A stretch of 64,000 bases of DNA, from contig MU008160.1 in NCBI GenBank assembly GCA_010909165.1, positions 682,001-746,000 of the forward strand. Direction: 5' to 3'. The stretch comes from Anthoceros angustus (lineage: Eukaryota > Streptophyta > Anthocerotopsida > Anthocerotales > Anthocerotaceae). This document shows positions 35,262-45,989 of the stretch, piece by piece. Numbering within the stretch: position 1 is the stretch's first letter; every line of letters begins with the position of its first letter. A model generated the notes under the pieces. That model saw nothing but the letters and a program-made list of their open reading frames with translations. It did not search any database and was not told where the DNA came from. Made by a program: the position numbers and the translations under genes.

Positions 35262-36300
35262 AATTGGTATTTAGACAGTGGTGCAACATCTCATATATGT
35301 CACGACCTTAACTTTTTGAGTCGTAGCCATCAAAAGGACAACAAACAGTGCTCTAGGCGGCGACCATAACCTCACCATATTTGGTGTAGGTTCCGTGGCA
35401 TTAAAGTGCTCCACCGAGTTCTTACTCTCTCCCATGTCCTTTATGTACCCTCCATGTGCAAGAATCTAGTGTCACCGCTAGTTTATGTCAAGAACATAAC
35501 ATGCAAATTATCCTTGAAGCCGATTTGTGTCTCCTTTACTATCATACTAATAAGTATCACACAATGCCTCGGCACACTAGAAGATGGACTCTATAAACTC
35601 TCGGTCAAGTGGGTCCGTTACACCTCATCAATGTAGCCTCCCATTCCACTCTTCAAGCACCATGCTTTGGCACTGTCGTTTAGGTCATCCGAACAGCCAA
35701 AAGCTTATCCAAATGTCTAAGGGAAACCTGTATAGAACTCCCTGTATTCCTAAACTTGAACCTCTCCCCTGGTGTGAAGCTTGCGTCATAACCAAACGTC
35801 ATCAAGCTCCATTCCACAATCCATCCCCTCAGAGGGCTAGGGCACCCTTAGAGTTGGTTCACACAGACATTTGTGGTCCGATATCTGCACCTTCATTTAG
35901 TGGTTGTAGATATTTTTAACCTTCAGATGATTATTCGGTTGTCCTCACCTACATCCTCCGCCATAAGAGTCGCCTTTTCTTTCTTCAAAGAATATATGAT
36001 GTGGGCGAGAGACTCTACCAGAAGCTTAAAACTCTTCGCTCCGATAATGGAGGAGAGTTCACTTCAATGAATTTGCTGAATTTTCGAAGGTATAGCGCAA
36101 CAACTTAGTGTGGTACACACCTCAAAATGGCGTAGAAAACAAAATTTACGCCTCCGGAGATCACAGTGTTTGCTCACCCAAGCTACATTATCTAAAAGTT
36201 ATTGGTGAAGCTATATTGACATATCTCCTTAATAGGCCGACTTCCAGTCAAGGCATGACTCCATATGAAGCTTTCGGAGAAAACCTTCATTGATCATTTA
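35262..36300 (+). pseudogene. Copia-3 protease and integrase remnant
   Basis: The protease active-site block NWYLDSGATSHICHDLNFL lies at 35262-35320. Then LTLSHVLYVPSMCKNLVS, the pre-integrase LWHCRLGHPNSQKL (35665), the zinc region CEACVITKRHQAPFHNP, and the first catalytic block LELVHTDICGPI (35850) with aspartate present. The second block can be read as LRSDNGGEF near 36030 in another frame. The third is lost (TPQNGVENK in place of NGVAER). Confidence 0.8.
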
Positions 36301-36849
36301 CGAATCTTGGATCCCGCTTATGTGTTCATCCCCAAAGTACAACGCAAGAAGCTGGATCCCAAGGCAATAAATATACCTTTATTGGCTACAGAAGGCATTA
36401 AGGGTTACAAGTTATTTGACCCATCTACCCGAAAGCTCATTTATGCTAGGAGCGTGACCTTTCATGAATCTCATATTCTTTCTCCTATTATGGGGCATCT
36501 TACTCCCGATGCTCCTTCCTCTGCGCATCCGGAGCCTTCCACTTTTGATGACGATGATTTTGTCATCATTCATTCACTCCCTCCGCAGCAAGCTCCTATG
36601 GATGAACCTCTGTTGCAGGAGGAGGAGGAGGAGTTAGAATATATTCCAAGACGACCAACTACTCCAGATCCTGATTTAGAAGAACCTCAACATTTAACTG
36701 ATGATGAAATCGACTATGATGTTGAAATTCGTGAGGAGGATCGTATTCCTTTTGAGGATGAGCCCGTCGACGAGCAAGTGGATGAATTCGACGACGAGCC
36801 AGAACAAGAGCCTGCGTTACAGAACCACTCAACAAGTGGTCGACATTGA
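36265..36849 (+). pseudogene. Copia-3 integrase C-terminus and acidic linker
   Basis: Open for 190 codons. It reads DHLRILDPAYVFIPKVQRKK, YKLFDPSTRKLIYARSVTFH (integrase C-terminal fold), then a very acidic linker rich in Asp, Glu and Pro (36540-36830) leading to RT. The strongly acidic linker is common in plant copia. A frameshift at about 36840 follows. Confidence 0.8.
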
Positions 36850-36989
36850 AGAACACATTCAACAACAACCAAGGTACAATCTTAGGACTAGACCACATTG
36901 CAGGACTGCTGGATGGAAGGAACCACCTTTGGGATATCTTGTCACTCGATGACCCCATTTCTCCTCTCACACCTTATTATCAAAAGTTT

Positions 36990-38570
36990 ACAAAGCCACG
37001 GTTGATCCAGAGGAACCGCTAACCTTGAAACAAGCATTTTCCTCTCACGAGAAAGACACATGGAAGGTAGCGGAGATTGAGTACAACTCTTTAGTAGAAA
37101 ACTCCACATGGGAATTAGTTAAACCACCCAAAGGGAGAAAAATAGTGGGAAGTAAATGGGTCTTTAAAATCAAACGTAAGGGTGATGGTTCTATTGAGCG
37201 ATATAAGGCAAGGTGGTAGCCGAGGGTTTACCGATACCGGGTTTAGATTACATACCGGCTACCTATGCACCAGAGTTGCCTCCTCGTAATTATAATAGCC
37301 TTGTCCGCTCAACATGACTTACATCTTCACATGATGGACGTCAAAGCGCCTATCCATGGCCGAATCCAAGAAGAAATATACATGAGACAACTCAAGGCTA
37401 TGAAGTCAAAGGTAAAGAAGACCATGTATGCGGGCTCATTAAAGGCATTTATGGCCTTAAGCAATCAGCAAGGAATGGAATAATGATATACATGACAAGC
37501 TTACAAAATATGGTTTTGTTCAAAGCAAAGCGATGCTAGCATGTATATCCGAAGACTAAACGATACACAATTTACCTCTTACTATATGTGGATGACTTAT
37601 TTTTAGCTTCATCTTCACTCTCCCATCTAGCTGAAATTAAAGCATGGTTGAGAAGTCATTATGAAATGAGCGGACACTGGAGACCTTAGTTATGCCCTTG
37701 GCGTTAACATTATAAGAAATAGAGGTAATAAATCCATTTCCTTGGTTCAAACAAAATATATAAAAGAAAGCTTAAAGAAGTTTGGACTAGAAGATGCTAA
37801 GCCGGCACACCATTTCCAAGTGGCACAAGGCTTCAGTGATATGAGCCCTAAAACAGATGCGGAGAAAGTGTTGTACCATACGGACATCTGTTGGCACCTT
37901 AATATATTTAAGTAACTTCACAAGACCCGATATATCTTTTGAAGTTAGTGCGATCTCACAATTTTTGAGAATCGAAGACAACATTGGCAATGTGTCAAGA
38001 GAATATTCAGGTATTTAAAAGGGACTATGCACAGGATTGATGTATAAACATGTTCCCGCATATCTAAGTTACAATTAACTTATCTTGATCGAGATATCTT
38101 TGGAGATCCCGATAGCCGCAAATCAGATCCGCTATGCATTCGCTAGGAGGTGCACCCATTTCATGGTCAAGTAAGAAACAACCAACCATTGCTTTGTCGA
38201 TGCAGTCGAGTATAGGGTCCTCACCTCGTCTCCAAGGATATAGTCCGGAGTAGGTTAGCATTGAGTGAGTTGAATTATCCCCAAGATGGACCTACACCTC
38301 TCTGATGATAGCCGGGGCTATTGCCTTAGCTAGGAACCTTTTCCACTCGAACTAAACATATAGCGATCAGTATCATTACATACGGAAATGTTAGAAAATA
38401 AAACAATAGATATCAATTATATACCAACTCAAAACAACCCAGCTGACCTTTTAACCAAGTCATTAGGAAGAGATTTGCATTTAAAACACATGAAAATGTT
38501 AGGAGTACAAGAGGTTAAGCCACTAGCTAGTGGGTATTTTCCAATTTTACAATCCACAAAGTTTATCTAG
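36990..38570 (+). pseudogene. Copia-3 reverse transcriptase and RNase H remnant
   Basis: The RT start reads EPLTLKQAFSSHEKDTWKVA (37020), then NSTWELVKPPKGRKIVGSKW and IKRKGDGSIERYKARW. The catalytic block LLLYVDDLFLASSS is at about 37580. RNase H survives as scattered pieces near 38140-38370, and the end reads NPADLLTKSLGRDLHLKH (38430) as in other copia elements. Several frameshifts are present between blocks. Confidence 0.85.
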
Positions 38571-39288
38571 CATGTTTATTTCCTCTTCTATTTCCAAGTA
38601 ATCATCACGTACTCCTTCTCTCTCTCTAATGCCCAAAAGGACCCTACAAAACACTCCATGGGTTACTGAAGAAAATGGTGTTGAGTTAGTCATTCGGGTT
38701 AGGTCACTTACTATACAAGTGCTTGGTGTGTCCTTCGTACTCTTCACATGGATATGCACCTAACCACATCATTTTTATCCCCTTTTCTCACATACATATT
38801 CCATGGGGACTTCGTGGTCGTCCTTTCCTCCGGAAGCACCATGTATGTTGCTCGCATAGGTTTCAGTGGCAAATAGGAGTTTGGTATTTTCCTTTTGTTT
38901 TGTTATAGGTTGTAGAGGTAGGGCAAACCTCACATGGCTTGTGCCTACCCTTTCTCCACATCCGCAAAATAGATGTAGATTAGCTTATCATTAGCATAGG
39001 TTACTAGTTACTAGCCCCTAACTATAGGTTTTACACCTACTCACTTTTCTTTTCCCTAGCCCCTACTTCTCCTATGTCCGCTAGCATATGCTCTCCTGGG
39101 CTGCCCTCACACACGGCCTGGGGCCTCTCTGCTTTATGGAGTCCCCGACTCCTCCGACTCTTCTTCTATGTTGAAGTCGTCATACCAGACACTCAGGATA
39201 TAGCTCCCAGGCCCTCGGTAGTTGGATTATCTACATCAACAATCATTAGTATTTTTATGCAATCAAATTATTTATTGCAATTTATTTT
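38571..39288. other. Copia-3 3' untranslated region, left part
   Basis: No coding region supported. It carries no match to the other two copia elements here. It ends in AT-rich sequence containing TTTATTGCAATTTATTTT (39271-39288), which recurs at 40137. Confidence 0.5.
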
Positions 39289-40136
39289 GCATTTTATTGG
39301 CTTACCAGCCCCTCGACTTCTTTGATGACAACATCGGTTTTCGGCAGTGCTTGTACCACCAAGACGTCATCTTCTCCATCTCTCCACTGTTTTAGCCACC
39401 TCGGCACATGCTTGCGAATTCACAAGAGAAATTAGGATCTTCCATATCATTTCCTATATTACGGGGCCCGACATCGGGATCTCTTCACCCCGTGCAAGTG
39501 CATCTCTATACCACAAGATGCGCACCCGGGCGGCTTCCCGGCTCAATCTATCCTTTTCTCCACGTGCGGCAAGTTTTCTTCTCCTTCTTGCTACTCGGTT
39601 TGCTCTCTTCATTTTCTTTATGGCCTCGTCCTTTGGAGCATGTGGGGGGGCACGGGCCTTCCTCCACGAGGACTGCCACCATATCAAGCATGTTTATAGC
39701 AGATGGAAAATGGAAAATGGAAAATGGATATAGACAATGCAAATTGGATATACACATTAAAAGCAAAATGGACTCACCATTATCGGCGTCATCTCCACTC
39801 CAATTTTGCAGCAATACAATAACTGCAACAACAACACGAGACACATGCTTTAAGCGGGAGCGCACCGTGAGCAACGCGGAAGATCACCTCTCACCCCGAC
39901 AGCAGATGCAGGGCGCGGATGCACAGTGCGCCACGGTTATCTCCACCAGCGCGCGCGGCGGAGGGCGCGGGCTCGCACCAGCGGGCGCGGATGCGCGGAG
40001 CGCGCGATGAGGCGCGATGCGGCGCCACCATGTGCGGGCAGTGATGGCTTCGGCGAGCGCGTGGGAGGCGAGGCCAACCTATCCTCCCCCCCCTCGTGTC
40101 GGTGGCCGGCGGGTATGCTGGATAAGCCCAGGCTTA
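39289..40136. other. Probable insertion in copia-3, possibly a captured gene piece
   Basis: About 850 bases lie between two copies of TTTATTGCAATTTATTTT. Composition differs sharply from its surroundings, with GC-rich sequence at 39900-40080. The minus strand has an open stretch at 39687-39454 rich in Arg, Lys and Ala (KKMKRANRVARRRRKLAARG). A tandem ATGGAAA repeat lies at 39701-39727. The direct-repeat flanks and composition suggest later insertion or gene capture, but no parent gene was recognised. Confidence 0.4.
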
Positions 40137-40385
40137 TTTATTGCAATTTATTTTATTTATTTTATTTATTTTAGGCCTATTTTATTTTAGGCCTATTTTA
40201 TTTTATGCAATCAAATTATTTATTTTAGGCCTATTTTATTTTATTTTATTTATTTTATTTTAGGCCTATTTTATTTTATTTTATTTTAGGCCTATTTTAT
40301 TTTATTTATTTTAGGCCTATTTTATTTTATTTATTGCAATTTATTTTATTTATTTTATTTATTGCAATTTATTTTATTTATTCAT
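40137..40385. repeat. AT-rich minisatellite with AGGCCTATTTTATTTT units
   Basis: Built of TTTTA and TTTATTT steps with AGGCCTATTTTATTTT repeated six times at uneven intervals (40172, 40187, 40226, 40261, 40287, 40311). AGGCCT is a 6-base palindrome embedded in otherwise pure A/T. It lies just before the copia-3 polypurine tract and right LTR. Confidence 0.85.
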
Positions 40386-40506
40386 CAAGCATCTTAAGTT
40401 TTAGCATTTTCTTAGGCTTATAACTTTTGATTAAGTGGGAGTCTATCTATGATTTAGACCTCATTTTGAAGCTAGAATTCACCCCTACATTCATAGTGAG
40501 TGGGAG

Positions 40507-40763
40507 TGATGAAATAGGTCTAGCTTAGGGCACTATTCATTAGGGCCTAATTACTCAAACATTAATTTAGAGCTAGGGCTTTAGGTAGTTAGTTGTTAGT
40601 TAGTTACAACAACTTATAGTTGCAACAACTTATGGTTGCAACAACTTATGGTTACAACAACATATTGTTGTAACCACCCAGCCTATTTAAAGGCTTGTAC
40701 TTTACTCATTAATCAATTCATTCCATTGTTTCTCTTCTATCAAAGAGCTATTGATTCTTTATC
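40507..40763 (+). repeat. Copia-3 3' LTR
   Basis: Starts TGATGAAATAGGTC after a purine-rich GTGAGTGGGAG tract. It matches the left LTR throughout, with a few small indels (ATTAATTTAGAGC against ATTATTTAGGAGC). Its last bases are altered (GATTCTTTATC). Confidence 0.9.
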
Positions 40764-40768
40764 GAGAG

Positions 40769-41190
40769 AGCTCGAAGCGAAAGCGTGTTGCTGTCCAACC
40801 GGAAGGCGGAAGGAGAACGCAGCGCCATGGCCGGTAAGTTGGCCGAATTGAAGAAGCGGCGGGAGACGGAGCACGCGGAGCAGCAGCAGAGGTTGCAGGA
40901 AGTGACGGAGGTATCTTTGGCGGCCTCAAGAGATTCCGCGCCAGCTTGGGGTGGGCCTTCGCTATAGAGACGCCCAAAGGCCGACTAGCATGCCCAATCC
41001 GCCGAGCACCTCCTGAGAAGGGAGACGGTGGTCTCAAGCCATGTGGAGGAGGCAATTCAACAAGTCGATTCAGACTTTTACCACCACGAGCCCTCAAGGC
41101 CTTGGAGGTCCTGAGCCAACTCAAATCGGCGGACCTGGATGGACTGCAGGAGGATTTAGATGAAGGTCCGAAAACGCCCACCGGACCTTA
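40769..41190 (+). pseudogene. Coiled-coil ORF of gypsy-3, end part
   Basis: Continues the charged ORF beyond copia-3: the frame at 40785-40967 reads KAEGERSAMAGKLAELKKRR and EHAEQQQRLQEVTEVSLAAS, a predicted coiled coil. The DNA around the start (GCGCCATGGCCGGTAAGT) corresponds to the minus-strand gypsy-1 sequence at about 13385-13360. The next frame, 40946-41191, ends LKSADLDGLQEDLDEGPKTP and a stop at 41189-41191. That stop may be the natural end of the ORF. Confidence 0.55.
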
Positions 41191-42412
41191 GTAGCTACTG
41201 CTCGGGGATGAGGGCAGCTGGGAGGAGCCTCGTGAGGAGCAGGACGCGCACACTAGGAGGCATGAGGTAAGCCGTAAACCTTCTAGGGAAGGCAGACGCA
41301 GGCCCCAAGGGGTTGGAGAGGGGAAGTCCGAGGAGACCCAGCCGGGCGGGTCCAACAGCGGGAAGGACCCCTGTGTGGAGAAGTTCAAGGCTGAGTCCGA
41401 CCCCGAGGTCCGAACTGGAAGACTGACCGAGGTCCGGACTCAGTCGAGACCGGACCCCGAGGTCCGGACTGAATAAGGCGGACCCCGAGGTCCGACTCAG
41501 GAGAGGGGACTACCACCAACCCGCCTCATGAGCAGCCTCTCATGGTGGTCCCAGCGGGACCCAATCGGAGGTCCCGAGAGGACGGAGAGGGATGTGGTGG
41601 TTACCGCGTTGTCGCCGCCGGTAGCTCAACCCATGTAGTCTCGGAAGAGAAGGCACCATGGATCATCCGATTGCGCGCCAGAACTGGGCTAGGATTGGGC
41701 CACCAGCCGAGAAGGAACCAAGTACTCCACTCATCACCGACGACGTAGATAGGCGGAATAGGGGAATAGTAGGCAAAGAGCACACCGAGCTGGCTACCAC
41801 TGAATAGGAGTGTAATAGGGCCGCCTAGTAAAGCATCCTTCTTTGGGTGGATACCATGCCTTCCTTGTAGACCTCAGGCGTCTGTTAACGCGAGTCCCGA
41901 GTCACCAGGTGCACGATACCCGTGAGAGATCGATCAAGGTCCCGTGACCAACGGGTGGTGGTGTGTGCAGGAACGATCGAGACCCTTGCTCTTCCAGATG
42001 GGCCGACGCTTGACGGACCGAATGCGTGAGCCGGTGGAACTCCGTGAGGGCGGTGAGCCCGAACGGAGAGCTCGGTACGACGACGAGGTCCGGACTAACC
42101 CACCCACTCTTCCCAAAAGAACGAAAGGAAAGAGAGTGGTGAGGAGAACGGCCCAGACGAACGAGGGACGGATCGTAGGATACGGACGCCGAACGAGTCT
42201 CAAACATTTGGCCACTCGGCCCGCTCGATGAACGCAGAGTAATTAGTCGAAATCGCGAGCGAAGGCGGCCTTTTAAGTCCAAACGTCACGACGGTGAGGT
42301 GAGAATCGCTGAGACGTACAAACGAACCTATCATTCTTGGAATGGACCCTTGCTACAACGACACAGATGCAGGCGCGCCGGGCCGTCAGCTAGCGAAAGT
42401 CGCGCCACATTT
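41191..42412 (+). repeat. Gypsy-3 LTR-like segment before the PBS
   Basis: Collinear with minus-strand 12970-11774 and 10660-9436. Landmarks: GTCCGGAC cluster 41390-41505, CCTAGTAAAGCATC (41825), GGTCCCGTGAC (41938), AACGAACCTATCATTC (42321), and the end CGCCACA at 42402-42408 before the PBS. The left boundary is uncertain. It has the position of U3-R-U5 but could be the right-hand part of one much longer LTR. Confidence 0.65.
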
Positions 42413-42430
42413 TTAGCGCCGCTGCCGGGG
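42413..42430 (+). promoter_or_regulatory. Gypsy-3 primer-binding site, tRNA-Asp-like
   Basis: TAGCGCCGCTGCCGGGGA follows the LTR end after a short T-run. It resembles the tRNA-Asp site TGGCGCCGTTGCCGGGGA of Athila/Tat-type elements, with one changed base at the start. It is the partner of 9418-9433 in gypsy-1. Confidence 0.65.
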
Positions 42431-42608
42431 AATGAGATCGTTCCGTAGCATAGTGCGAAGGTAAGAGTGAATGCGTAGAGGACGAGAGGTAGTCAAGAAC
42501 GAATCGGTGGGTGAGCCAGACGTCGTAACTGCCAGAGCGTTCAGAGCTCGGGAACGAGAAAGGCGGTAGGCTCAACGCGAAGGTCCCAGCAGGCAGGTAA
42601 GTGGGAGC

Positions 42609-44084
42609 GTGGTAGAGTTATCAGACCACGAGGAGGACGGATTGGAAAGTCCGGCGGTGGAAGTAAGTGGGACGGTGAATCCCCAACCACTGCTGGTCGC
42701 GGCTATGGCTACGACGTCAACGAAGCAAGCATACTCCCTCTTTGGGGGTAAGAAGGAGAGGGATGCGGAAACCTTCATGGAAGATTTCGTGTCACGGGCG
42801 AATTTCAACGGAGAAGGCACGGACGCACAGCTCATTAAACTGTTTCAGGGGGTTCTTCGGGGAACGGCGGCTCAGTGGTACCGGAGGAAGTATCGGGCAC
42901 CACAGAACGCCCCCCCTGCGACCTTTGAAGCTCAAGGATGCTCCCGAGATTCTGCAGAATCGACCAAGGCTACGGCCCCCAAAGCTCGAGAATCAAGAGG
43001 GAAAGACGAGAAGCTGGATCACATCGAAGGCGGTTCTACGCCTCCCGGACCGACATCCCACCCACACCACCATGCAGGCGGTACGATGGTTCGCGGTCGC
43101 CTACCAAGCCTATGGCAAGCATGTGTATGCCGAGAAAGATGTGAGTAAGTTCAAGGCCGAGAACTACGAAGAGTCGATGCACCAACGAAGAACGAAGACG
43201 ACCCAAGGAGGGAAGAAGAAGAAGAAGAAGAGAAGGAGTTCGGAGTACGAAGATGAGGAGCAGTCGGAAGAGGAAGAAGACGAGACCAAGGTTTCTTCAG
43301 GAGGAGGAGGAGGAGCTCTCGGAAGTGGAGTCCGAAGTCTCTACGGAGGAGGAAGAGTCCCGTTGTAAAAATAAAAAGAAGAAGGCCATGGCGAGGGAAA
43401 GGCGGGAAGAAGGAGGTTATGATGCTCGCCCCGGTACGGGAGGCCCCAACAGATCCGGCCCCCTTAAAGGAAGTAGCTGGCCTAAGGGAGGAGTTGGAAC
43501 GGGTAATGAAGAAGGTGGAGGAGTTAACGATCAATCAGGTAAAGGATCGCGAGCGGCGGAAGGTGGCCACCACGGTCAGAACTCATTTATGGTGTGCGGT
43601 ATGCCATCAACATGGGCACTCGAAGGCTAACTGCCCCTCAAGACCGGTGGACCAAGTGGAGTACGACTACGAGGAAGAGTCCGAGGAGCAATGCGAGGAC
43701 ACATACCAAGTGCAGGAAGCTCCTCCGAGGCCACGATACCCAAAGACAATGTATCCTACGGCGGGGGGTCCGTCCATGCCCCGTCCGCCGATACAACACC
43801 GCATGGGGGCACCCCCGGGAATCCTCAGGGTGGCGGTGGTCTGTTGGAATTGTGGTAACCCGGGGCACTACTCCAACGCCTGCCCATACCCCACCAGGCA
43901 AGGTAATGGAGATTTCGAGCGCCTGTGTGGAGATTGCAAACAGGCGGGCCATATGGCGGGCAGCACCTTGTGCACGAATCCTTGCACAAGGACGGTGCGC
44001 TACGCCACTCCTGCTGGGGAACCTCGACCTCCCACACCCCCCATTCCCAAGGCTGCACCGATACTGCAAATTGAAGACGTGTAA
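42609..44084 (+). pseudogene. Gypsy-3 gag with CCHC knuckle, frameshifted
   Basis: Begins in the frame from 42609. YSLFGGKKERDAETFMEDF lies at about 42730, then FNGEGTDAQLIKLFQG and GTAAQWYRRKY, a gag capsid pattern. Frameshifts follow near 42930 and 43150. A Lys/Glu/Ser-rich tract runs at 43195-43400. The last frame (43419-44084) has the zinc knuckle CWNCGNPGHYSNAC (C-X2-C-X4-H-X4-C) and a second, atypical CGDCKQAGHMAGSTLC. The leader between PBS and gag (42431-42608) shows nothing else. Confidence 0.85.
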
Positions 44085-44099
44085 CTGGCGGAGTGGGAG

Positions 44100-44421
44100 G
44101 AGACACTGAGGGAACCCGGGACGGTGGAGCGTGAGGAAGGTGCGACTAGTCTGAGGGAGGAGAAGGTGGCCATGGAGGTACTGGAGGTGTCAACCCGAAG
44201 CTGCCGAAGGGAGCGAAAGGAGAGAAGGCAGCTGAAAAGGAAGAAGAACGGAGAGAGTACTACGGATACGAAGGAGGGTACTCAAGCAAGGGAGGAGGAA
44301 CTAGCCAAGGAAGGGGAGTTGAACCGGGCAGCCCCCGGAGGAATCACCCGAGGAGAAACTCCCTGAGACAGCGAAGGGAAGCACGGACCCACCCAAGGCA
44401 ACACCCCAGTTTCCGCCGGAT
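44100..44421 (+). other. Gag-protease linker of gypsy-3
   Basis: Charged, Glu/Lys/Arg-rich sequence with an open frame at 44124-44366 (EEKVAMEVLEVSTR, RKERRQLKRKKNGE). It lies between the gag end and the protease frame and corresponds to 7900-7504 in gypsy-1. It is probably part of the original polyprotein, now shifted. Confidence 0.5.
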
Positions 44422-45949
44422 GTGGTTCGAGAAGTGACGGAGATGCTTCAAGAGGAAATCCAACAGGATCCGGAGGTGGTGCGGCCACAGCGGAGCGGTG
44501 GTGGACAGCTAGGAGATCCGCAGCGGACACACGGCGTAAATAAGGAGTCCTCCACGCCGTTCAAGGTGGCAGACTTGATGATGAACCAACAGCACCTAGT
44601 ATCATTTCGGCATCTATTGAGAGATAACCCAAAGTACCGGCACGAGGTCCGACGGGCCATCAAGGAAACACAACCACGCCGGAGCACCTCTGGTCGTAAA
44701 ACCAAACCGGTGGAGGTAAGGGTGGTATCCCACACAGACCCAGGGGCGCCGGTGGTTCAGGTGGAAATCGCTGGGTGCGTAATCAAGAACGTGCCCATGG
44801 ACACGGGTTCGGGGGTCAATCTCATCACGGAGGCCACGGCAAGACGTTTGGGGTTCACTACGTTTGAGCCCTCCACCAAAACCCTCAGGATGGCGGACAT
44901 GTCGAGGCGCGCGTCTGCGGGGGAGCTGTCCGAAGTCCTCGCAAATATAGCAGGAGCACCCTACACGCTGGATTTCGTGTTCATCAAGCCCGCAGGACCC
45001 TTGGGGTACGAGGTGCTGTTAGGACGCCCCTGGCTCGGACTCGCCCAAACGAAACTACACTTCGGCAGGAAGGAGATCCATTTTAAACCAGTAGACTGGG
45101 ATCCGAAGGTAAGAGAAGGGCGAGTGGCGATCACCTGGAGCAAGGACACATATTGTGGGGAAACCGTGAGCACCACGGAGGGGTACACCTCCGTTGAGGA
45201 CAGTATGGATGACGAGCGGGAGGATACGAACGAAGCCTATCCTTTCCCCAAGATCTCGTGGTCCGAGGAGGAGATGGACTATCGGCGGGACGCTTTTGGA
45301 GCAGAGGTCGTCGACTGCTTTCGGGTAGACGCCGCTGCGCCAAGCCAGGAAGACGATAGTAGAGAAGAGGGCCCTCCGGACGACGAGGTGGCAGAGCCCG
45401 AAGAAGTGACCCGTTTCACCTCGGACGAACTTTTTCGGGAGTGGGGAATGCGCGAAGATGAACCCCGGATGGAGGATGAAGGGTTTAGTGAGGCCGCGAG
45501 GGAAAGGGAGACAGTCGATCCGGACGATGTGGAAGACTTGGAGGTACGACCCGACAAGTCCTTAAAGTTCCGGAAAGGCATGCCAATGGAGTTGAAGCGA
45601 GAACTTACACAGCTGTTGGGGGAGTTCAGCGAGGTATTTGCTTTCAAAGTTACGGACATGAAGGGTATCCCGAAACGATGGGGAGAACAGGATAGACATG
45701 AAGCCGGGTGCGGTGCCCGTCCGAATTCGACAGTACAAACTGAATCCCAAACATTCGCTGAAGGTCAAGGAGGTCCTGGACAAATATTTGGAGGCGGACA
45801 TCATCTTCCCAATCGTAAACAGCGAATGGGTGGCACCCATTGTGGTGGTACCCAAGAAGCAGCCCGGACAGATTCGCGTCTACCAGGATTGGAGGAAACT
45901 CAATGCCGCCACCGAGAAGGACCATTTTCCCATGCCTTTCGTGGAGTAA
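44422..45949 (+). pseudogene. Gypsy-3 protease, linker and RT start
   Basis: Open for more than 400 codons. The aspartic protease core reads IKNVPMDTGSGVNLITEA (44787), with the conserved GYEVLLGRPWLG at about 45007. The linker has TRFTSDELFREWGMREDE. Near 45690 the frame shifts by one, and 45698-45949 carries the RT N-terminus: VKEVLDKYLEADIIFPI, SEWVAPIVVVPKK and IRVYQDWRKLNAATEKD, with DHFPMPFVE at the end. The RT palm with its YxDD box is absent because the element stops here. Confidence 0.85.
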
Positions 45950-45989
45950 GTACTCCGGACAGATACTCCGACAGGCCGGAGTACTTACT
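45945..45989. repeat. 14-bp perfect hairpin at the gypsy-3/copia-2 junction
   Basis: AGTAAGTACTCCGG (45945-45958) is the exact reverse complement of CCGGAGTACTTACT (45976-45989), with a 17-base loop. It sits exactly where gypsy RT coding sequence ends and copia RT/RNase H sequence begins. The CTCCGGAGTAAGT-like words also occur in the gypsy-3 LTR-like segment at 30412, so the hairpin may be a scrap of terminal repeat. Confidence 0.8.

Larger units (their letters stand above)
33174..40763 (+). mobile_element. Copia-3: Ty1/copia element nested in gypsy-3
   Basis: LTRs at 33174-33431 and 40507-40763 start TGATGAAATAG and match closely. The probable target duplication is GAGAG (33169-33173 and 40764-40768). 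The PBS TGGTATCGAGC follows the left LTR. Gag, protease, integrase, RT and RNase H follow in copia order with many frameshifts. Beyond RNase H is 1.9 kb of non-coding sequence with an apparent internal insertion. The host coiled-coil ORF continues on both sides. Confidence 0.9.
30226..45989 (+). mobile_element. Gypsy-3: Ty3/gypsy element nested in copia-2
   Basis: Same family as gypsy-1, opposite strand. The order is LTR-like segment 30226-30700, coiled-coil ORF 30946-33173 (interrupted by copia-3 at 33174-40763) continuing at 40769-41190, LTR-like segment 41191-42412, PBS, gag, protease and the first part of RT. It ends at 45945-45989 in a hairpin and then copia-2 RT/RNase H. RT core, RNase H, integrase and any 3' LTR are missing, together with the copia-2 RT core. 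One deletion could have removed both. Confidence 0.8.
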
